A stretch of DNA of 64,000 nt from Hyphococcus aureus (GTDB lineage: Bacteria > Pseudomonadota > Alphaproteobacteria > Caulobacterales > Parvularculaceae), in assembly GCF_042643165.1 (NCBI RefSeq), contig NZ_JBHRSH010000002.1:496001-560000 (forward strand), given 5' to 3'. The notes beneath the pieces were generated by a model that saw nothing but the letters and a program-made list of their open reading frames with translations, did not search any database and was not told where the DNA came from. Of the stretch, positions 17,828 to 23,350 are shown one piece after another. Each line of letters opens with the position of its first letter. The stretch's first letter is position 1. The position numbers were made by a program, and so were the translations under genes.

Positions 17828-18135
17828 TGATGCTCCAACGCCTTCCGGATGGGCTTGTGAAATATGGCGGCACGCCGGTGTTCACGGAAAAGACCGTGCC
17901 GGTAAAGCTTTTGCGCGCTCATGACACAAAACCCGGCGTCTGGGGCAATCTCGTTGTTCTCGACGGCGCGCTCGACTATGTCATTCCAGGCCCGCCTGAA
18001 GAAACGGCGCGCATTAAGGCAGGCGATTCTGGAATTATCGAACCGGAAGTGAAGCACTATGTGAGGCCCCTCGGACCCGTAAGTTTTCACGTAGACTTTT
18101 ATCGAACAGCGGCGCCTACTCCTAAAGGAACCTAA
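17827..18135 (+). CDS. DUF1971 cupin-like protein (TehB-associated type)
   Basis: 102 residues. The pattern LPDGLVKYGGTPVFTEKTVP, HDTKPGVWGNLVVLDGALDY and GIIEPEVKHYVRPLGPVSFHVDFY is that of DUF1971, a small cupin found fused to TehB or beside NO-inducible globins and NsrR. The conserved histidines (HDTKPGVWG, KHYV, FHVDF) could bind a metal, but the biochemical role is unknown. One-base overlap with the globin gene indicates coupled translation and a function in the same NO response. Confidence 0.87.
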   Translation: MMLQRLPDGLVKYGGTPVFTEKTVPVKLLRAHDTKPGVWGNLVVLDGALDYVIPGPPEETARIKAGDSGIIEPEVKHYVRPLGPVSFHVDFYRTAAPTPKGT

Positions 18136-18188
18136 CGAGGTATTCCTCCCATGTTGACCGCGGGTCATGGCGGGGCCAAAAGTTCCGC

Positions 18189-19172
18189 ATGACCATCCTG
18201 ATTACAGGTTCTTCCGGCCATCTCGGCGAAGCGCTCTGCCGAACCTTCAAAGCCGAAGGGCGCGCGCATATCGGCGCGGATATCAAACCGGGGCCGTTTA
18301 CCCATCAAGTCGGCGATCTTGCCAATGCAGAGTTCGCGCAGCAGATAATGAAGGGCGTGAGCAGTGTTCTGCACACCGCCACGCTGCACAAACCCCATGT
18401 GGCGACCCATTCGATGCAGGCCTTCATCGACACCAATGTGACGGGCACGCTGAACCTCCTTGAAGCGGCGGTTCGCGAGGGAGTCGATAGTTTCATCTTC
18501 ACCAGCACCACCAGCACCTTCGGCGAGGCGATGCGCCCGCCCAAAGGCGCGCCTGCCGTGCTTGTCACCGAAGATCTGGCGCCAATCCCGAAAAATATTT
18601 ACGGCGTCACCAAGCTCGCGGCGGAAAATATCTGCCGGCTCGTGCATAAGAAACACAAACTCCCCTGCCTCATCCTGCGCACCTCACGGTTCTTTCCCGA
18701 GCAAGATGACAACGCTGCGATCCGGGGCGGTTACGAAGACCTTAACGCAAAAGTCAATGAACTGCTCTATCGCCGCGTTGATATCGCCGACGTAGTTTCT
18801 GCGCATCTGGTCGCGCTCGACCGCGCCAATGACATTGGTTTCGGCCGTTACATCATCAGCGCGACGACGCCGTTTTCAGCCGCCGACCTGCCCGATCTTG
18901 GCCGTGATGCGCCGTCCGTTCTAAAGCGCTATGCCGATTACGAAGAAGAATACGCCCGACGCGGCTGGCGCATGTTCGAAACGCTCGACCGGCTTTATGT
19001 GAACGATCTCGCGCGGTCTGAACTCGGCTGGAAACCTGAAATCGACTTTTTCACCGCGCTGGAGCGTCTCAAACGCAATGACAGCCCGTTCAGCCCCCTA
19101 AAAGACGCTATCGGCGCAAAGGGCTATCACGACGAAGTTTTTGAGGACGGCCCTTTTCCGGTAGACGAATAG
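18189..19172 (+). CDS. NAD-dependent epimerase/dehydratase family protein
   Basis: 327 residues, extended short-chain dehydrogenase. The nucleotide motif is ITGSSGHLGEALCRTF near residue 5-20. The active site shows the usual Ser/Thr region FIFTSTTSTFG and the YGVTKLAAE form of YxxxK at about residue 138. These enzymes epimerise, dehydrate or reduce nucleotide sugars or related carbonyls; the substrate cannot be read from sequence. It starts 54 bp after the NO operon with a weak ribosome site and may be a separate unit. Confidence 0.88.
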   Translation: MTILITGSSGHLGEALCRTFKAEGRAHIGADIKPGPFTHQVGDLANAEFAQQIMKGVSSVLHTATLHKPHVATHSMQAFIDTNVTGTLNLLEAAVREGVDSFIFTSTTSTFGEAMRPPKGAPAVLVTEDLAPIPKNIYGVTKLAAENICRLVHKKHKLPCLILRTSRFFPEQDDNAAIRGGYEDLNAKVNELLYRRVDIADVVSAHLVALDRANDIGFGRYIISATTPFSAADLPDLGRDAPSVLKRYADYEEEYARRGWRMFETLDRLYVNDLARSELGWKPEIDFFTALERLKRNDSPFSPLKDAIGAKGYHDEVFEDGPFPVDE

Positions 19173-19174
19173 CT

Positions 19175-21061
19175 TCAAAGTTTGGTCAGCTTGCCGTCCT
19201 TGAAGTCATAACCATCCGGCGGCCCATAAACTTTCCAATAGTCGACAAAACCGAGCCGCGTCGCGATATTCATAAAGCGCGGATCGGCGCGGAACGGCTC
19301 CATCTCCTCAAGCCAGATCACGGCCCAGATCATGCCGACCGCCCCCTCTTCCTCAAGCGTCGCGACTATGCGATCCGTCCATTCATAGGCGCCGTCGATA
19401 TCCCCCAGCATGGTCCGCCACAGCATCATGCGCTTGTAGTTGATCGGCGTAATGCCAAGGCGTTCCGTAACGCCCGGATCGTAGAGAAGTTTCAGCGCCT
19501 GTTCGCGTCGGCTTTCGTCACCGAACGCGAGATAAGCCTCCCGCACCGCGAGCGTGACGCCGCCAGAGAGTTCATGCGGCGGCATGCTCCCGAGAACGAG
19601 ATCGGCGGCTTGGTCATAACGGCCGTTCCGCGCCGCCATGAGCGCGAGCACATCGCACATCGGGACGGAGTTTTTCAGATGGCCCAGCTCCATCGCCCGC
19701 GCCGCGAAAAGCTGCGCCCGCTCCTCGTCGCCTTCGGAGATATAGAACATGGCCATGGTGACAAGCAGAAACGGCGCCAGCGGGAACGACTGATAGGCTT
19801 CCTGCGAAATCTGTATCGCCCGGCGGACCTGGCCGACATTGCCAAAGACAATCACCGACATTGCATTTGCGAGCATCGGATCACGGCCGATCTCATACGC
19901 CATGCGCATATGCCCCTCGGCCTCGCAGAGTTTTCCTGTAAGGGCGTAGAAGGTGCCAAGCGCGCCATGGCCGGCTTCGTTTTGCGGATCAAGCGAGAGC
20001 GCACGTCGCGCCTCCTTCTCAAGTTCTTTCAGTCCGGCCCGCGTCGGCTTGATGTAAGAAAGGCCGAACCCCCTGGCGCGGGCAAGCCCCGCCTGCGCGC
20101 CGGCGAAGTCCGGATCGCGCTCCAGCGCCTCACGAAAAAGCTCGATGGCGGCGGGAATATCTGCATCGTTATTTCGAAGCAGATACTCGCCCTGAAGATA
20201 AAGCCGATATGCCTCATGGTCCTTCGGACGCGCTCGAAGGCGCCTTTTCCTGGAGACCGGCGCATTCAGATGGGTTTGCATCGCCTCAAGAATGGAGAGC
20301 GCCAGCTCGTCCTGAAGTGCAAAGACGTCCGTCATGTCGCGGTCGAATGTGTCTGACCACAAATGAAATCCCGAAACGCCATCAATAAGCTGCGCTGTGA
20401 CGCGCACCCGCTCGCCGGCTGCGCGCACGCTTCCTTCGAGAACCGCATCAACGCCTAGATCTTCCGCGATCTGCCGCACATCGATGTTCCGGCCCCGATA
20501 GGCGAAACTCGACGTCCGCGACGGCGCCTGAATCACTGTTGTTCGCGTTAATAGATTAATGATCTCTTCCGCCATGCCGTCGGAGAAATATTCCTTCTCC
20601 GGATCGCCGGTAAGATTGGCGAAAGGCATGACGGCGACGGAAACGCGGACTTTGTCCAACGCAGGCGCCAGCGGTTTCGCCGCAGGCGTTGCCTCATCTG
20701 CAGACACATTGATATCGTCCGGCGCAACAACGGAAACGTTGGCCACGAAACGATAGCCCCTGCCCGGCGCTGTCACGATAAAACGGTTGTCGCCCGTCTT
20801 GTCGCCGAGCGTTCGGCGCAACGTGGAAATGTTTTGCGAAAGGCTGTTTTCCTCGACCGTCACATCCGGCCAGACCGCGTCGATCAGCGCGTTTTTCTCG
20901 ACCAGTTCTCCGGCGTTCTCCACCAGATACAAAAGCGTGTCGAAGACCCTCGGAGCCAGGGGAATCGTCTTGCCCGCCCCGTCCATAAGCGTCCGCTGGG
21001 TTGAATCCAGCCGGAATCCGCCAAATTCGTAGACCTCAGCCGCCAATCTCGCCCCTCTCAT
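19175..21061 (-). CDS. Winged-helix regulator with TolB-like and TPR domains (CadC/adenylate-cyclase-associated type)
   Basis: 628 residues, no membrane segment. Residues about 8-105 form an OmpR/CadC winged helix (FGGFRLDSTQRTLMDGAGK, LAPRVFDTLLYLVENAGELV, ENSLSQNISTLRRTLGDK, GRGYRFVA). Residues about 145-285 are a TolB_N-like domain (VAVMPFANLTGDPEKEYFSDGMAEEI, GVDAVLEGSVRAAGERVRVTAQLID). The rest is TPR repeats. Such one-component regulators are abundant in Alphaproteobacteria; ligands are usually unknown. The ATG at 21061 lacks a ribosome site; a TTG at 21046 preceded by GAGGGGCGAG may be the real start. A small ORF is divergently oriented across a TGATCA-rich region. Confidence 0.85.
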   Translation of the reverse strand: MRGARLAAEVYEFGGFRLDSTQRTLMDGAGKTIPLAPRVFDTLLYLVENAGELVEKNALIDAVWPDVTVEENSLSQNISTLRRTLGDKTGDNRFIVTAPGRGYRFVANVSVVAPDDINVSADEATPAAKPLAPALDKVRVSVAVMPFANLTGDPEKEYFSDGMAEEIINLLTRTTVIQAPSRTSSFAYRGRNIDVRQIAEDLGVDAVLEGSVRAAGERVRVTAQLIDGVSGFHLWSDTFDRDMTDVFALQDELALSILEAMQTHLNAPVSRKRRLRARPKDHEAYRLYLQGEYLLRNNDADIPAAIELFREALERDPDFAGAQAGLARARGFGLSYIKPTRAGLKELEKEARRALSLDPQNEAGHGALGTFYALTGKLCEAEGHMRMAYEIGRDPMLANAMSVIVFGNVGQVRRAIQISQEAYQSFPLAPFLLVTMAMFYISEGDEERAQLFAARAMELGHLKNSVPMCDVLALMAARNGRYDQAADLVLGSMPPHELSGGVTLAVREAYLAFGDESRREQALKLLYDPGVTERLGITPINYKRMMLWRTMLGDIDGAYEWTDRIVATLEEEGAVGMIWAVIWLEEMEPFRADPRFMNIATRLGFVDYWKVYGPPDGYDFKDGKLTKL

Positions 21062-21084
21062 CAGATCTGATCAGAACTGATCAT
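21060..21084. promoter_or_regulatory. Overlapping TGATCA palindromes, candidate operator
   Basis: Two overlapping palindromes, TCAGATCTGA (21061-21070) and CTGATCAG (21067-21074), are followed by a third, TGATCA (21078-21083). A further GATCAG occurs at 21101-21106. They sit at the start of the regulator gene and upstream of the divergent small ORF, so autoregulation is plausible. No known consensus is matched. Confidence 0.35.
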
Positions 21085-21181
21085 AGCCTGACCAATGAAC
21101 GATCAGACGGAAAATCGCAATCTCTGGAGGACTTCAGGGACAGCCAGCCCGGCGGTCCGCACAGAAAAAGGGAAGAGAACC

Positions 21182-21355
21182 ATGAACCGCTTTGAACTGA
21201 TCGATAATATTGAGATGATGGAACTCGGCCTGTTGGCCGCAGCCGATCCGAAATTCGCGGAACAGCTCGTTGAAGAATTCCTCGCCAGCGAAAAAGCCCG
21301 GAAAGGCGAAGCTTCCAATACCAGCGCAGAGAATAAGGTCGGCGTCGCCGCCTAA
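21182..21355 (+). CDS. Small acidic protein, 57 residues, unknown
   Basis: Start ATG at 21182 with GGGAAGAG upstream. The sequence (MNRFELIDNIEMMELGLLAAADP...) is acidic and predicted helical, with a Ser/Ala-rich tail ending VGVAA; there is no signal peptide or cysteine. I do not recognise a family. It is divergent from the winged-helix/TPR regulator across a TGATCA-rich region and may be its target. A longer in-frame start at 21095 is less likely because it lacks a ribosome site. The stop overlaps the convergent small lipoprotein by 4 bp. Coding status rests on the ribosome site and helix-like composition only. Confidence 0.55.
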   Translation: MNRFELIDNIEMMELGLLAAADPKFAEQLVEEFLASEKARKGEASNTSAENKVGVAA

Positions 21356-21639
21356 TCGTGATCCACGGGCAGGCAATCCGCGTAAACCGGGTTTCCGACA
21401 ACTTGCCGGCTCATCCAGGCCTCACCGGCGGCGACACAGTCATCTTCATTGTCATAAACGCCGATAATTTCGGGTTCGCCGGTCGGCGCAGGTGAAAGAT
21501 ATCCCTGCGCCGTCCATTCATGCACGACATGATGCTGGGTTGCGCATGCGGATGCAGCGCAAGTCAGCGCCAGGATTGTTGCAACGCGAAAATATGTCGC
21601 CGCCCGCCGCGACAAACAGAAATCGCTTTCATCGCGCAT
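21352..21639 (-). CDS. Small lipoprotein, unknown
   Basis: 95 residues. The N-terminal region ends in a lipobox (LTCAASAC), predicting a roughly 62-residue mature lipoprotein. The mature part has two further cysteines (DDCVAAGEAW and YADCLPVDHD) that could form a disulphide. GGGGAGAG precedes the ATG, and TATAAC at 21670-21665 could be a -10. I do not recognise the family. It converges with the small acidic protein gene by 4 bp. Confidence 0.65.
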   Translation of the reverse strand: MRDESDFCLSRRAATYFRVATILALTCAASACATQHHVVHEWTAQGYLSPAPTGEPEIIGVYDNEDDCVAAGEAWMSRQVVGNPVYADCLPVDHD

Positions 21640-22140
21640 AATGTCTCTCCCCTGTTCCGGTGTTGTTATACAACATCAACAGCGCGGCGAAAAAACGGCG
21701 CCCGAAAGAAGCATCACCACAGGATTTGGTGGCAAAGATACGGATCAAACACAAAAGGCGCCATTGGCGATACTCAACCAGGCGCTTGCTCACCCCGTAG
21801 CAGCAATGGGCGCCGCGCGCGACGTAAAAGAAACGGCGCCGGAATGATGCACAAAAATAAAGCCCCGGCGGTGTTCGCGCCGGGGCTTTTGGCGAAAAGC
21901 AACTCATGATCCTGAGATCAAAGAGCTGAATTCTGTTTCTACAAACGCGAAACGCGTCCGGTATTCTGTTTGCGAAGCGCCCTCCGCTGCCATCGGCCCG
22001 CTTACTTAGCGATACGCCGGCCCGATGAAATAGCCCCTCTGACTGCGCTTTTTCCGTGCTTCAAAACACGTTCAGCGCGAGCGGCGGAGCGAAAACCCTT
22101 GTAAAATCAAGAAGCTCGCGCCCTTTTCAGCGTTTGAAGC
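21640..22140. other. Intergenic stretch with no convincing gene
   Basis: A 500-bp gap holds a dyad GTTGTTATACAAC near 21662, a strong bidirectional hairpin at 21859-21890, and about 250 bp between that hairpin and the KRKT-protein stop. Short open frames on both strands here lack ribosome sites and family features. The 250 bp may be a long 3' leader-out of the repeat-protein message or an unlisted small RNA; the sequence matches no RNA family I recognise. Confidence 0.4.
21859..21890 (-). terminator. Intrinsic terminator, probably bidirectional
   Basis: AAAGCCCCGGCG (21859-21870) pairs with CGCCGGGGCTTT (21878-21889). On the minus strand the stem is followed by ATTTTTG, the better U-tract; the plus side has only TTTT. 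It would end the transcript of the KRKT-repeat gene 250 bp after its stop. Confidence 0.75.
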
Positions 22141-22524
22141 CTACTTGCGCTTGGTGCGGCGCTTGGCCGTTTTGCGCTTAGCAGTCTTCCGCTTGGCAGG
22201 CGCCTTACGCTTGGCGGTTTTCCGCTTCGCTGTCTTGCGCTTGGCGGTTTTCCGCTTTGCAGTCTTCTTCTTGGCCGTTTTGCGCTTGGCCGTCTTACGC
22301 TTGGTGGTCTTTTTCTTTGCGGTGGTTTTCCGCTTGACCGCCTTGCGCTTCGTCGCCTTACGCTTTGTGGCTTTTTTCTTTGTCGTCTTGCGCTTGGCGG
22401 CTTTGCGTTTTGTAGCTTTACGCTTCGCCGGCGCTTTTTTCTTCGTCGTCTTACGCTTTACAGTTTTACGTTTCGCGGTTTTCTTAGCCGCTTTCTTCTT
22501 GGTCGTTTTTCTTTTGACCGCCAT
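22141..22524 (-). CDS. Histone-H1-like KRKT-repeat DNA-binding protein
   Basis: 127 residues made almost only of Lys, Arg, Thr and Ala, with a few Val and Pro. The pentad AKRKT or close variants recur about 20 times, giving a 15-bp DNA repeat. The composition matches bacterial histone-H1-like proteins, which bind DNA non-specifically and compact the nucleoid. Expression is probably high: the start has an extended ribosome site (GGAGGTGA) 3-4 bp before the ATG. It lies between a terminator and ssb, in the same direction as ssb. A similar Lys-rich tail is found on UvrA 3.7 kb away. The repeat number probably varies between strains. Confidence 0.85.
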   Translation of the reverse strand: MAVKRKTTKKKAAKKTAKRKTVKRKTTKKKAPAKRKATKRKAAKRKTTKKKATKRKATKRKAVKRKTTAKKKTTKRKTAKRKTAKKKTAKRKTAKRKTAKRKTAKRKAPAKRKTAKRKTAKRRTKRK

Positions 22525-22587
22525 GGTTCACCTCCGAATCATGTGTCGAAAGCGAAAACATAACTCAATTTACTAAAAAAGTATTCT

Positions 22588-22613
22588 ATGCATGCGTTGT
22601 TAAACGCATGCAT
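22588..22613. repeat. Perfect 11-bp inverted repeat between ssb and the KRKT gene
   Basis: ATGCATGCGTT (22588-22598) and AACGCATGCAT (22603-22613) flank a 4-nt loop. On the plus strand TTTTTTT follows after a 5-nt gap; on the minus strand a T-run follows later. It lies 48 bp past the ssb stop and may weakly terminate ssb or be a protein site. Confidence 0.5.
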
Positions 22614-22660
22614 GCGCATTTTTTTGCGTTTTTTGATTCGTTTTGGCGTTTTTTTCGCGA

Positions 22661-23125
22661 TTAAAACGGAATGTCGTCGTCTAACTCGTAACTTTGTCCG
22701 CCTGAAGAACCTCCTCGTTCGGACATTCCGCCTGCATCACGGTTTGAGTCGCGATCAAAACTTCCGCCGCCGCTTCTTCCATCGAGCATGACGAGCGTAC
22801 CGTTGAAACCTTGCAATACTACTTCGGTTGAGTAGCGGTCATTGCCGTTTTGATCCTGCCATTTACGCGTTTGCAGCTGGCCCTCGATGTAAACCTTGGA
22901 ACCTTTCTTCAAATATTGCTCTGCAACACGAACAAGGCCTTCGGAAAAGATCGCAACCGTATGCCATTCGGTTTTTTCACGGCGTTCGCCGGTGTTTTTG
23001 TCTTTCCAGCTCTCGGAAGTCGCAATCCGCAGGTTGCAAACAGAGCCGCCGTTTTGAAATTTGCGCACTTCCGGATCGGCGCCGAGATTGCCTATCAAAA
23101 TGACCTTGTTGACGCTGCCTGCCAT
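22661..23125 (-). CDS. ssb: Single-stranded DNA-binding protein
   Basis: 154 residues. The OB-fold shows SVNKVILIGNLGADPEVRKFQNGG, ESWKDKNTGERREKTEWHTVAIF and GSKVYIEGQLQTRKWQDQNG. The Gly/Ser/Asp-rich linker ends in the conserved acidic tip DDDIPF that recruits replication and repair partners. It coats single-stranded DNA in replication, recombination and repair. AGGAG precedes the ATG. It is divergent from uvrA with a LexA box between them, the same arrangement as in E. coli, so it may share SOS control. Confidence 0.97.
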   Translation of the reverse strand: MAGSVNKVILIGNLGADPEVRKFQNGGSVCNLRIATSESWKDKNTGERREKTEWHTVAIFSEGLVRVAEQYLKKGSKVYIEGQLQTRKWQDQNGNDRYSTEVVLQGFNGTLVMLDGRSGGGSFDRDSNRDAGGMSERGGSSGGQSYELDDDIPF

Positions 23126-23239
23126 ATCACTCTCCTGAAATCTGAATTTTCAAAGCTAATCGCGCGGATTCGGCGCGCGCTCAATGATTGGTTCTCCCCA
23201 TGAATGAACCCGGGAAGGAACGTTGTGCGGCGGACAAAT

Positions 23240-23254
23240 GTTCACACCTTGTTC
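23240..23254. promoter_or_regulatory. LexA (SOS) box, alphaproteobacterial type
   Basis: GTTC (23240-23243), a 7-bp spacer, and GTTC (23251-23254) match the alphaproteobacterial LexA direct repeat GTTC-N7-GTTC exactly. The second GTTC overlaps the candidate uvrA -35, so LexA binding would block transcription. It sits between ssb and uvrA. Confidence 0.8.
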
Positions 23255-23276
23255 TTGCTGTCAACGTCGATATATA
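23249..23276 (+). promoter_or_regulatory. Candidate uvrA promoter
   Basis: TTGTTC (23249-23254) as -35 and TATATA (23271-23276) as -10 are 16 bp apart. The start of transcription would be near 23283, 68 bp before the uvrA ATG. A second AT-rich TATATATAAAG near 23310 could be another -10. Confidence 0.5.
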
Positions 23277-23350
23277 GAGACGCTGACATCCCGCTTCCTG
23301 TCCGCCCCTATATATAAAGTGACAACAGCTTCCCCCATGAGATCGGAAAT

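Noticed and set aside
21641..21847. 68-codon open frame ending just before a terminator
   Set aside because: No ribosome site, no family features, and the hairpin's better U-tract is on the other strand.
22145..22576. 143-codon Leu/Arg/Phe-rich frame on the plus strand
   Set aside because: It is the antisense image of the KRKT repeat.
23206..23221. GAAC...GAAC pair upstream of ssb as a second LexA box
   Set aside because: The spacer is 8 bp, not 7; the site at 23240-23254 fits exactly.
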